This document shows, piece by piece, positions 14,676-22,260 of a DNA stretch of 30,382 nucleotides; within the stretch, counting starts at the first letter, position 1; each line of letters opens with the position of its first letter. This DNA comes from DATEBA01 sp035288045 (GTDB taxonomy: Bacteria; Actinomycetota; UBA4738; HRBIN12). The translations under genes and the position numbers were made by a program. The notes beneath the pieces were generated by a model. That model made no database searches. It worked only from the letters and a program-made list of their open reading frames with translations, and was not told the DNA's origin. Location: contig DATEBA010000062.1 of NCBI GenBank assembly GCA_035288045.1, forward strand, positions 1-30,382, given 5' to 3'.

Positions 14676-15785
14676 TCAGGCCGCCGTGGCGACGAGCGCC
14701 CGGCCCTCTTCGATCCGGGTCTCGACGATCGGCCGCGCCTCGCAGGGATTCCCGGTTCGCGTCCACATGCGCGAGTCGGTGCCCATCACGACGCATCCCG
14801 AGGTTCGCGTGTCGAAGTTCGCGTCGGGGTGCCGACAGACGGTGATGCCGCGGGGTCCCGGCGCGTGGTCGGCCATCACGCCGAAGAGGTCGTCCGGCCC
14901 GACGCGGCCCGCCTCGCGCACACGCTCCTGTATCCGCTCGGTCCGGTAGACGCTCCCCGAGAGATCCTCCCGGAGCTGCTGCGAAGCGCAGGATCCGTCG
15001 AGGAAATGCGCGCACGTGGAGAACAGCCCGTCGTAGGCGATCGTCGCGTTCTTCACTCCCGCCGCCTCGACGTCGAGGACGCGCTTGCCGTCCGCCACGA
15101 TGTAGTGACACCCCGCGGTGCTCGGCTCGTCGACCACCGACGCCGCCGCCGCCGCCACATCGCCGGCCTGCAGGATCCGCCGCGCGATGATCGAGTACGG
15201 GAGCCCCGGAACCTGCTCGGCCAGGCCGACCCCGGTGTGGGCGCTCGCGAGGCCGCGGTCGTTCACCCCGATGCCCCCGACGCTTCCCGCGTCGGTCAGG
15301 TACACCGAGGTCCCGGTCTCCTCCTCCACGACGAACAGCACCGGGTCGTCCCACCAGTCCGATCCGTCCCAGTTCTGCGCGAGCAGCCAGGTGCCGGTCG
15401 TCGTCATGTCGGGCGGAACGATCGCCGCCGAGCACCGGTGCTCGCGGGCCACCTGCGGCACGCGCCCGCGGGCCCACGAGAGGTCGGCGATCTCCTCGAA
15501 CAGATTCACGCCGACGGCCGCCTCGTATCCGACCCCGGAGCCCTCGGCGATCCCCCGGATCTCCTCGTGCAGGTCCGGAGATAGAGCCAGCGCGGGACTG
15601 GCGCGGTCGGCCACCCAGGCCCGCAGCTCGGGCTCGGTCATGGTCTGAGCGGCCCGGTCGGTGACCTCGCGGACGAGCTCCTCCCAGTACAGGGCGATCA
15701 GGTCCCCGACCGCGCGCCCGTGCTCGACCCCGCGATCGAACGGCGCCCCGCGGAGCTCGAGGACGCGGATAGAGCCGGCGCGCAT
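14676..15785 (-). CDS. C45-family peptidase/acyltransferase (isopenicillin-N acyltransferase-like)
   Basis: The 369-residue protein resembles the acyl-CoA:6-aminopenicillanic acid acyltransferase family of Ntn hydrolases, which cleave themselves before a Cys that becomes the catalytic N-terminus. Cys118 in REHRCSAAIVPP fits that residue. It is followed by LLAQNWDGSDWW, GSVGGIGVNDRGLASAHTG and a late SGCVVMGT, all characteristic blocks. The family makes or breaks amide bonds to acyl groups. No signal peptide is present, so it acts in the cytoplasm. The ATG starts one base after the stop of the PotD-like gene (TGACATG), so both are one operon and translation may be coupled. The context suggests it acts on an imported compound such as an N-acylated amine. 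This is inference. Confidence 0.88.
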   Translation of the reverse strand: MRAGSIRVLELRGAPFDRGVEHGRAVGDLIALYWEELVREVTDRAAQTMTEPELRAWVADRASPALALSPDLHEEIRGIAEGSGVGYEAAVGVNLFEEIADLSWARGRVPQVAREHRCSAAIVPPDMTTTGTWLLAQNWDGSDWWDDPVLFVVEEETGTSVYLTDAGSVGGIGVNDRGLASAHTGVGLAEQVPGLPYSIIARRILQAGDVAAAAASVVDEPSTAGCHYIVADGKRVLDVEAAGVKNATIAYDGLFSTCAHFLDGSCASQQLREDLSGSVYRTERIQERVREAGRVGPDDLFGVMADHAPGPRGITVCRHPDANFDTRTSGCVVMGTDSRMWTRTGNPCEARPIVETRIEEGRALVATAA

Positions 15786-15786
15786 G

Positions 15787-17046
15787 TCAGACGCCGGCCT
15801 TGAACTCCGCCCAGACGTCCTGGTAGATCGAATCGACCTCCGGCGGCAGGGCGAGAACGGGCTGGCCGGCGGCGAAGTCGGCTTCAGTAACAAGGGTGTT
15901 CTTCAGGTGCTCGGGGATGTAGCCGGCCTTCAACCACTCCGCTTCGCTCACCCCGATGAACGGGGGTTGGTAGCCCTCGTACCCGAAGTTGGTGAGCCCG
16001 TTGTCGACGTCGAGGAGGAAGTTGATGAACGTGTGGGCGAGAACCGGGCTCTCCGCGTCGGACGCGATCATGATCATGTCGTTCGTGACCTCCCACCCCC
16101 CCTCGGGTGGGTAGTAGAAGCCCAGTGTCGCAAGCTGATCCTCGTCGTAGGGATCCTCGAGGTACCAGCGCGTGTAGTTCATGTTGCCCGACCACGAGTA
16201 GCTCACCCAGATGATGTCCTCGGCCAGGGCCTGGTAGTCCTCCAGCGTCAGCTTGACGTCGACCAGGGACGTCAGCTCCCTTAGGGCGTCACCGGCCGCG
16301 CGGATCGCCGCCTCGTCGCGCGAGTTCATGTCGGTTATGCCGTTGCGGACGAGCGCCATCCCGAGGGTCTCGCGGTACTCGTCCAGGAGGAGGACCTTCC
16401 CCTTGTACTGGGGGTCCCAGAAGATGTCGAAGGGCATCTCGAGGCTGCTTGGATCGTCGACGTGGTCCGCGCGGTAGCCGATGCCCGTCTTCCAGGTCAT
16501 GTAGGGAACCGTGTAGACGCCGCCTTTGTCGTACCAAGGATCGGCGAGAGCCGGCAGGATGTTCGAGAGATTCGGAAGGTAGCTCCTGTTGAGCGGCTGA
16601 AGCTTCTTGGCCGCCACGAGCCTCGGCAGGTTCTCGATAGTGGGGAAGAAGAGGTCGTACTGGACGGTCGCGTTCTGCACCTTCGACATGGCTTCGGACA
16701 TACCGTCGAACTGCGTGTACTCGATCTCGACGTCGAAATCCTCCTGGAACTTGTTTAGGACCTTCTTGTAGATGTAGTCGTTCCAGTTGTAGATGCGAAG
16801 CGGTCCCTTCTCGAGAGGGAGGTCGTCGCCGATGGGGGGGATGTCGTCGAAGATCTGCAGGGTGGCCGGATTGTCCGGTGACGCGATCTCGGGCCCGGTT
16901 GGCTGCTGACCGGGCGCGGTCCCGCGCTCCTGACACGCGGCCAGGAATGCCGCCATGCTCGACAGGCCGAGAGCCGTGCCGGCAGAGCGTCGGAGGAACT
17001 CCCGGCGCGACAAACGGTTGCGGTTCCGGCCTTCCTTCGGATGCAT
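15787..17046 (-). CDS. PotD-like ABC transporter substrate-binding lipoprotein (Tat-exported)
   Basis: The protein has 419 residues. The N-terminus has a twin-arginine motif SRREFLRR, a hydrophobic stretch and a lipobox LAAC with Cys38, so it is probably exported by Tat and lipid-anchored outside. The mature part begins with LRIYNWNDYI and contains FQEDFDVEIEYTQFDGMSEA, typical of spermidine/putrescine-binding proteins. Related binding proteins also serve other cations and amides, so polyamine specificity is not proven. The ATG has a GGGGGG-type ribosome site. A good promoter (TTGACA and TATACA) lies upstream, divergent from the permease genes. Having the binding protein on the opposite strand from its permeases is unusual. 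It is followed at once by the C45 acyltransferase gene. Confidence 0.93.
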   Translation of the reverse strand: MHPKEGRNRNRLSRREFLRRSAGTALGLSSMAAFLAACQERGTAPGQQPTGPEIASPDNPATLQIFDDIPPIGDDLPLEKGPLRIYNWNDYIYKKVLNKFQEDFDVEIEYTQFDGMSEAMSKVQNATVQYDLFFPTIENLPRLVAAKKLQPLNRSYLPNLSNILPALADPWYDKGGVYTVPYMTWKTGIGYRADHVDDPSSLEMPFDIFWDPQYKGKVLLLDEYRETLGMALVRNGITDMNSRDEAAIRAAGDALRELTSLVDVKLTLEDYQALAEDIIWVSYSWSGNMNYTRWYLEDPYDEDQLATLGFYYPPEGGWEVTNDMIMIASDAESPVLAHTFINFLLDVDNGLTNFGYEGYQPPFIGVSEAEWLKAGYIPEHLKNTLVTEADFAAGQPVLALPPEVDSIYQDVWAEFKAGV

Positions 17047-17080
17047 CTCCTATCCCCCCTTCTAGCGTTCCCCGCCGGGG

Positions 17081-17107
17081 TGTATACCGCGGCAGCTTAG
17101 GTGTCAA
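17081..17107 (-). promoter_or_regulatory. Putative promoter of the potD-like/C45 operon
   Basis: On the minus strand a perfect -35 TTGACA (17107-17102) is followed 15 bases later by TATACA (17086-17081). A 17-base spacer would place the -10 at TACACC instead. The distance to the ATG is about 35 bases. Confidence 0.5.
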
Positions 17108-17178
17108 GGCAACGCCCGGGTTCCCACCGTGACCCCCGTCGGTCAAACGCTCGGATCTCCGCTGTTCGGCAGCGCAAC

Positions 17179-17222
17179 CTCATACCTGAGTAGGATTCAC
17201 CGTACGGGCGGGAGCGTATGAG
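17179..17222 (+). promoter_or_regulatory. Putative potB promoter with flanking inverted repeat
   Basis: TAGGAT at 17191-17196 is a good actinobacterial -10, 26 bases before the TTG start. It is bracketed by a perfect 7-base inverted repeat, CTCATAC (17179-17185) and GTATGAG (17216-17222), whose right arm abuts the start codon. The repeat could be an operator or could form an RNA hairpin covering the start. No strong -35 is seen. Confidence 0.4.
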
Positions 17223-18161
17223 TTGAAGCGACGCCGGCAGGCTTCTGAGGGCGGGATCGAAAGGCTCTATCCGCGCGGCTTCTGGAAAGCGCTCGCCGCA
17301 CCGGGCGTCGGTTGGCTCCTCCTCCTGTTCGTCATCCCCTTCTACGCGATCTTCTCGACGGCAGCGGGCAAGCTCGATCCGATCTTCAACACGGCCGTGC
17401 CCGAGTGGAACCCGGTCTACTGGCAGCCCGACGGGTTCGGGTTCGTGTTCGAGAACCTGGCAAGCGACGAGGGTGTCTTCAGGCTCGTGTTCCTTCGGAC
17501 GCTGGGATACGTCCTCTCTGCGGTCGCCTTGTGTCTCGCCCTGGGTTACCCCGTCGCCTACTACATGTCTCGGCTCCGCGGGCGGCTCCGCAACCTGTTC
17601 CTCCTGCTCATGATCCTTCCATTCTGGGTGAGCTACCTGATGCGGATCTATGCGTGGGTGAACCTACTCCAGGACGACGGGCTCGTGAACAAGATCCTCA
17701 GCATCACCGGCTTCATGGAACCCCAGGCGTGGCTCGACGGCCGCGGGAGCACCGTGGTGCTCGGGCTCGTCTACGGGTACGTCCCTTTCCTCGTCCTGCC
17801 GCTGTTCGCCGCTCTGGAACGGATCGACAAGAACCTCGTCGAGGCCGCGCTCGACCTCGGAGCCAGCCCTCTCAGGACTTTCCTGCGGATAACGCTCCCG
17901 CTCTCCAAACAGGGCGTTCTGGCTGGAACGGCCATCATCATGCTGCCCATGTTCGGCGACTTCTACACCGCCGGGCTGCTGGGGACGCCGAGGAACTCGA
18001 TGATCGGTTCACTCGTCAACTTCTACCTGACGGAGGCTACCGTGGGGCCGGCCCAGGCTAGAGGCGCGGCCCTCGTAATCATCCTGACCGTGATCGTATC
18101 GGTGCTGACGATCTACTACGTGGTCAACACCGCGAGAGCAACCCGAGAGGCACGTGCATGA
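17223..18161 (+). CDS. PotB-like ABC transporter permease
   Basis: This inner-membrane permease of the spermidine/putrescine type has 312 residues and about six membrane helices (for example GVGWLLLLFVIPFYAIF, LGYVLSAVALCLALGYPVAY, NLFLLLMILPFWVSYLMRIY). The cytoplasmic EAA loop that contacts the ATPase begins at residue 207 (EAALDLGASPLRTFLRITLP). NLLQDDGLVNKIL is also typical of PotB. The start is TTG, with GGGAG about 8 bases upstream; a nearby ATG meets a stop at once in its frame. The stop overlaps the PotC-like start by four bases (ATGA). It pairs with the PotC-like protein to form the channel. The ATPase is missing from the window. Confidence 0.93.
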   Translation: MKRRRQASEGGIERLYPRGFWKALAAPGVGWLLLLFVIPFYAIFSTAAGKLDPIFNTAVPEWNPVYWQPDGFGFVFENLASDEGVFRLVFLRTLGYVLSAVALCLALGYPVAYYMSRLRGRLRNLFLLLMILPFWVSYLMRIYAWVNLLQDDGLVNKILSITGFMEPQAWLDGRGSTVVLGLVYGYVPFLVLPLFAALERIDKNLVEAALDLGASPLRTFLRITLPLSKQGVLAGTAIIMLPMFGDFYTAGLLGTPRNSMIGSLVNFYLTEATVGPAQARGAALVIILTVIVSVLTIYYVVNTARATREARA

Positions 18162-19096
18162 CCGAGGCTTCGGCAGGAACCGAACCCAACCGAGGGAACT
18201 CGTTGTCCGCACTGCGCGGGTGGCTCGCGAACCCGTGGCGTAAGCCCCGCTTTCTCGCCCTGGTTTCCTGGCTGTTCTTGGCTTGGGCCATCGTGCCGGT
18301 CGCGATCGCCGTCCTCGTTTCCTTCAACTCCGGGCGGTCGCGCAGCACGTGGCAGGGGTTCTCGCTCCGATGGTACATAAGCGACCCCGACCTATCCGTT
18401 CTACACGATCCCAACCTGCTGCACGCGGTTCTCCAGAGCGTCAAGCTCGCCGGGCTCACGATGATCGTCGCGACCCCGGTCGGCGTGGCCATGGCTCTCG
18501 GTCTTGCGAGGTGGCGCAGCCGGCCCGCCACCGGGGCCAACTTCCTGATGCTGTTGCCGCTCGTGACGCCGGAGATCGTCCTGGCGTCCGGCCTGTTCCT
18601 GGTGTTCGTTCACCTGTACAGGCTCGGCGACGAAACGCTCTTCGGAACCCCAGCCCAGCTGGTGGGGCACGTCACATGGTCGATCCCGTACGTGGTGGTG
18701 ATCTTGCGCGGTCGGCTATTCGGGATAGGCAAGGAACACGAGGAGGCTGCGATGGACCTCGGTGCGCCGCCGATGGGGGCCCTGTTCCGTGTGCTGCTGC
18801 CGATGCTGGGACCGGCGATCTTCGCCGCCTTCATGATCGTTTTCGCGTTGTCGATCGACGACTTCATCACCAGCCAGTTCCTGTCATCGGGCGAGAGCTC
18901 CATCACGATCCCTATGCTCATCTACGGCAACGGCCGAACGGGGGAGACCCCCTCGCTCAATGCGGTTGCCACAGTGATGCTCGTGCTCTCGCTCTCGGCA
19001 CTGGGCCTCGCCGCGCTCGTGATGCGCGCAGTCGCGAGGCGGCGAGGGGGCGCGGGCACGCCCGCCACCCAGGAACTCGTCAGGTTCGAGATCTAG
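18158..19096 (+). CDS. PotC-like ABC transporter permease
   Basis: The second permease of the transporter has 312 residues. Its N-terminal cytoplasmic stretch is followed by about six helices (LVSWLFLAWAIVPVAIAVLV, LAGLTMIVATPVGVAMALGL, FLMLLPLVTPEIVLASGLFL). The EAA loop starts at residue 196 (EAAMDLGAPPMGALFRVLLP), and FALSIDDFITSQFLSSG is a strong PotC hallmark. It is translationally coupled to the PotB-like gene by an ATGA overlap and lies 6 bases before the CocE-type hydrolase, so the three form an operon. It should receive the ligand from the PotD-like lipoprotein encoded divergently. Confidence 0.93.
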   Translation: MTEASAGTEPNRGNSLSALRGWLANPWRKPRFLALVSWLFLAWAIVPVAIAVLVSFNSGRSRSTWQGFSLRWYISDPDLSVLHDPNLLHAVLQSVKLAGLTMIVATPVGVAMALGLARWRSRPATGANFLMLLPLVTPEIVLASGLFLVFVHLYRLGDETLFGTPAQLVGHVTWSIPYVVVILRGRLFGIGKEHEEAAMDLGAPPMGALFRVLLPMLGPAIFAAFMIVFALSIDDFITSQFLSSGESSITIPMLIYGNGRTGETPSLNAVATVMLVLSLSALGLAALVMRAVARRRGGAGTPATQELVRFEI

Positions 19097-19102
19097 CGCC
19101 CG

Positions 19103-21061
19103 ATGCCCGAAGAACGCCGGTTCCTTCAGATGTCCGACAGTGTTCGGATCGCGCTCTCGCTCCACCTACCCGACACGCCTGGACCGTGGCCCGTGCTCTT
19201 CGAGGGCCGCCCCTACCGCAAGGACGACCTGTCGTGGGCGGCGCCCGTTTACCGCCGGTTCGTGACCGAGGGCGACTACGCGGTGTGCCGGGCCGACGTG
19301 CGCGGCACCGGTTCGTCCGAAGGCGTCGCCGAGGATGAGTACACCGAGCGCGAGTGGCAGGACTGGCTGGAGGTGATCGACTGGCTCGCGTCACAGGCGT
19401 GGTCCAGCGGCAGCGTGGGGATGTACGGCACCAGCTACTCGGGGTTCAACTCGCTCCAGGTGGCGGCCCTCCGGCCAAATGCGCTCAAGGCGATCGTGCC
19501 GATCTACGCGACCGACCGCCGGTACACCGACGACGTGCACTATGGCGGCGGCGTACGGCGCGGAATCGACTTCCTCGACTACCCGCTCAACATGGTGGCG
19601 ATGAACGCGCTGCCGCCGGTGCCCTCTGTCTACGGCGACGGATGGCGCGAGGAGTGGCACCGACGCGTCGACGCGAACTCGCCGTGGGAGCTCCGCTGGC
19701 TCGAGGAGCAGGACGAGGAACCCTACTGGCTCCACGGCTCCGTGTTCAAGGCGTACGAGGCGATCGAGGCCGCGACCATGATCATCGCGGGTCATGCGGA
19801 CGGCTATCACAACATGGCCTTCCGGACCTTCGAGGCCCTGCGCGCCCCGAGGCGCCTGCTGTTCGGCCCGTGGAGCCACATGAGCCCGCGGTTCTCGCTC
19901 CCCGGCCCGCGGATCGACCACGTCCCCGAGATGATCCGCTGGTGGGACCGGTGGTTGAGGGGTATCGACAACGGCATAGATCGTGAGCCTCCGGTCGTCA
20001 TGTTCGTGCGGCGCTCGACCCGGCCGGCGCCCGACCTCGACGAGTACCGGGGCGAGTGGCGGCTGGAGCCCGCGTGGCCGCCCGAGCGGCTGGTCGAAGA
20101 CCGACGGGAACTGTCCTCGGCCTCTGTCGCCGGCCGCGGGAAGGCCGAGGAAGACACGCTCGAGGTACGCGGCGACGTCGGCGTGACCGGCTCGATCTGG
20201 TGCGCCGCCGAGCTGCCCTTCGGCCCCCCGTGGGACCAGCGACCCGACGAGGTCTTCTCTCTCGTCTACGACTGGTCGGGGCTCGAGCGCGAGCTCGAGA
20301 TCATGGGCCACCCCCGCGTCGAGCTCACCGTCACGTCGTCGACCCCGGTCGCATTCGTCTCGGCGAAGCTCTGCGACGTTTTCCCAGACGGAGATTCGGC
20401 GCTGGTGACGCGCGGCATCCTCAACCTCACCCACCGGAGCTCGCACGCGCGGCCCGAGCCGCTCGCGCCCGGCCAGCCCGTCCGGGTCTCGATCGAGCTG
20501 GACGCGACGTCGTGGATCTGGGAGCCGGGCCACCGCGTTCGGCTCGATCTCGCCAGCTCCGACTTCCCAAGCAGCTGGCCGCCGCCCTCGGCCGGAAGGC
20601 TCACCGTCGACCGCTCGGCCTCCGCGCTCGTGCTCCCCGTCCTCGACGGCCCCCCGCCCGAGCCGCGGCTCCCGGAGTTCGACCCCGGCGAGCCCACGCC
20701 GGTGATGCGCGCCGAGGAGCTCCCCGTCTGGAAGATCGAGGAAGACGTACTCGCCAAGGAGCGCCGCGTGACGATCGACCACGGGTTCGAGGGCTACCGG
20801 GAGGAGGCCGGGATCGGCGTGTCCGCCCGATACGGAGGCACGATCTCCGTCTCGACCGAGGACCCCGGGGCCACGCGGGCCGAGGGCGGGACCACGTTCG
20901 AGCTTCGGTTCCCGGAGACGACGGTTCGGACGCGCTCCCACGGAGTGCTCCGCAGCGACGGGGAGAGCTGGCATCTCTTGCTCGAGCTAGAGGTCGCGGA
21001 GGGCGACGATGTCTGGCACACGCGCCACTGGCAGCGCACGCTCCCCCGCCTTCTCCAGTAG
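19103..21061 (+). CDS. CocE/NonD-family alpha/beta hydrolase (X-Pro dipeptidyl-peptidase type)
   Basis: The protein has 652 residues. The alpha/beta-hydrolase domain has GTSYSG with the likely nucleophile Ser111, GHADGYHNM with the Asp and FGPWSHMSP with the His. RADVRGTGSSEGV is the typical oxyanion-region block. The C-terminal part (about 360 onward) is the jelly-roll of X-Pro dipeptidyl-peptidases, with WEPGHRVRLDLASSDFP. An extra tail of about 100 residues follows. Members include cocaine esterase, alpha-amino acid ester hydrolases and glutaryl-7-ACA acylase, so ester or amide cleavage of an acylated substrate is expected. There is no signal peptide, so it is cytoplasmic. It is co-transcribed with the permeases, which suggests it processes the imported compound, perhaps together with the C45 enzyme. 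Confidence 0.92.
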   Translation: MPEERRFLQMSDSVRIALSLHLPDTPGPWPVLFEGRPYRKDDLSWAAPVYRRFVTEGDYAVCRADVRGTGSSEGVAEDEYTEREWQDWLEVIDWLASQAWSSGSVGMYGTSYSGFNSLQVAALRPNALKAIVPIYATDRRYTDDVHYGGGVRRGIDFLDYPLNMVAMNALPPVPSVYGDGWREEWHRRVDANSPWELRWLEEQDEEPYWLHGSVFKAYEAIEAATMIIAGHADGYHNMAFRTFEALRAPRRLLFGPWSHMSPRFSLPGPRIDHVPEMIRWWDRWLRGIDNGIDREPPVVMFVRRSTRPAPDLDEYRGEWRLEPAWPPERLVEDRRELSSASVAGRGKAEEDTLEVRGDVGVTGSIWCAAELPFGPPWDQRPDEVFSLVYDWSGLERELEIMGHPRVELTVTSSTPVAFVSAKLCDVFPDGDSALVTRGILNLTHRSSHARPEPLAPGQPVRVSIELDATSWIWEPGHRVRLDLASSDFPSSWPPPSAGRLTVDRSASALVLPVLDGPPPEPRLPEFDPGEPTPVMRAEELPVWKIEEDVLAKERRVTIDHGFEGYREEAGIGVSARYGGTISVSTEDPGATRAEGGTTFELRFPETTVRTRSHGVLRSDGESWHLLLELEVAEGDDVWHTRHWQRTLPRLLQ

Positions 21062-21154
21062 TGGCCGGGCACGCCGATACGTATGAGACCGTAGCCGAAC
21101 CCGGGACACGGGGGATACCCGGAACCCTCGATACCTCCTATCCTGCGAGGCCCT

Positions 21155-22213
21155 ATGGACACATCCCGAACGCGCCGGGCACGACGGTCCCTGACGGGCG
21201 GGCTGCTCGCCGGGACGCTGGTGCTCGCAGTCGCGGCGGCCCCCACCCTCGCCGTTGTCGACGATCCCGCGGTCCGGGACGCGAAGCACACGCTCCGAGC
21301 CGCCAAGGAGCGCGTTCTCTCCAAGCGCGAGCGGCTCCAAGTCCTCGCGCGTGACCTCGAGGATCTCGCCACGCGCATATCCAAGATCGAATCTCGTGTT
21401 CGGAAGACATCGCTCGCCATCGCGGCCCTCCGGGACCGGCTCGCCGATAACCGAGTGCGGCACCGCGTGCTGATCGCCAAGATCGAGCAGCGGTCGGCGA
21501 TCGCCTTCATCGAGGGTCCCGGCTCGGCGCTCGAGATGATCCTGCGGGCGACGGACTACCAGGACTTCCTCGACCGGCTATCGATGCTCGACGTCATGAA
21601 CTTCCAGGACGGCCGCCTGGCAGAAGCTCTCAAGGTCGTCGCCCATCGCCTCGAGGTGACCAGGGGCCGCCTGCTCGTTTCGCAGGGACAGCGCCAGGCC
21701 ATGCTCGACGAACTCGGGCTCCGGAAGGACGAGCTGCGGGAGAAGTTCGCCGAACAGCAGCAGCTCCTGGACGAGCTGGCGGCCAGGCGCGACCAGGCGC
21801 GAGCGACCGTCTGGCGGCTGCGTCCGCTCGCCGTCTGCCCCGTCGCCGGCCCGCACGCGGTCGCCGACGACTGGGGAGCCCCTCGCGTGGGCCCGCCGAA
21901 GCACAAGCACCAGGGCAACGACATCTTCGCGCCGCTCGGCACCCCGATCGTCGCGCCGTTCCCCGGCTACGCGGTGACCGCGCGGAATCGCCTGGGAGGC
22001 CTCGCCGTCAAGGTCCACGGTCAGTACGGGTACGTCTACAACGCGCACCTCTCCCGGTACGGGACCCTGGGCGCCGTGGACACCGGGGACGTGATCGGCT
22101 ACGTGGGGACGACCGGCAACGCGCAGGGCACGTCTCCACACAACCACTTCGAGTGGCACCCGGGGGGAGGCGGTGCGACCGACCCCCACTACTTCCTGAT
22201 GCTCGTCTGCTGA
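21155..22213 (+). CDS. Secreted M23-family peptidase with coiled coil
   Basis: The protein has 352 residues. An arginine-rich signal peptide (RRARRSLTGGLLAGTLVLAV) ends near APTLA. Residues about 40-220 are a long coiled coil rich in Arg, Leu and Glu. The C-terminal LytM domain keeps the zinc ligands His252 and Asp256 in HQGNDIFAPLGTPI and His331 in SPHNHFEWHP, plus His298 in YNAHLS. It is therefore probably an active endopeptidase or a closely related cell-wall factor outside the membrane, cutting peptidoglycan cross-links. The order of coiled coil then LytM recalls EnvC/NlpD-type hydrolase activators, but the intact ligands favour activity. GCGAGG lies before the ATG. The preceding 93 bases hold no clear promoter or terminator. 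Confidence 0.93.
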   Translation: MDTSRTRRARRSLTGGLLAGTLVLAVAAAPTLAVVDDPAVRDAKHTLRAAKERVLSKRERLQVLARDLEDLATRISKIESRVRKTSLAIAALRDRLADNRVRHRVLIAKIEQRSAIAFIEGPGSALEMILRATDYQDFLDRLSMLDVMNFQDGRLAEALKVVAHRLEVTRGRLLVSQGQRQAMLDELGLRKDELREKFAEQQQLLDELAARRDQARATVWRLRPLAVCPVAGPHAVADDWGAPRVGPPKHKHQGNDIFAPLGTPIVAPFPGYAVTARNRLGGLAVKVHGQYGYVYNAHLSRYGTLGAVDTGDVIGYVGTTGNAQGTSPHNHFEWHPGGGGATDPHYFLMLVC

Positions 22214-22255
22214 GCCCGCGAAATCCCTCCGCCGAAGGGCGGTAGACACTCGGGC
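22214..22255 (+). other. Nested inverted repeats between the M23 and glycosidase genes
   Basis: GCCCG (22214-22218) can pair with CGGGC (22251-22255). Inside it CCGCC (22229-22233) pairs with GGCGG (22238-22242) across a GAAG loop. This nested fold fills the 47-base gap. It may be a terminator or attenuator-like leader, or chance in GC-rich DNA. Confidence 0.3.
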
Positions 22256-22260
22256 CAAAG

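Noticed and set aside
14671..14679. CTGACTCAG palindrome between the PhyH and acyltransferase stops
   Set aside because: Too short for a terminator; it arises from two facing TGA stops one base apart.
19391..20974. 527-codon minus-strand frame
   Set aside because: Antisense of the CocE-type hydrolase, which carries the catalytic motifs.
13865..21061. Beta-lactam biosynthesis cluster (IPN acyltransferase-like, oxygenase, CocE/acylase)
   Set aside because: No ACV synthetase, isopenicillin N synthase or other beta-lactam gene is present, and the families are broad; a transport and deacylation role is simpler.
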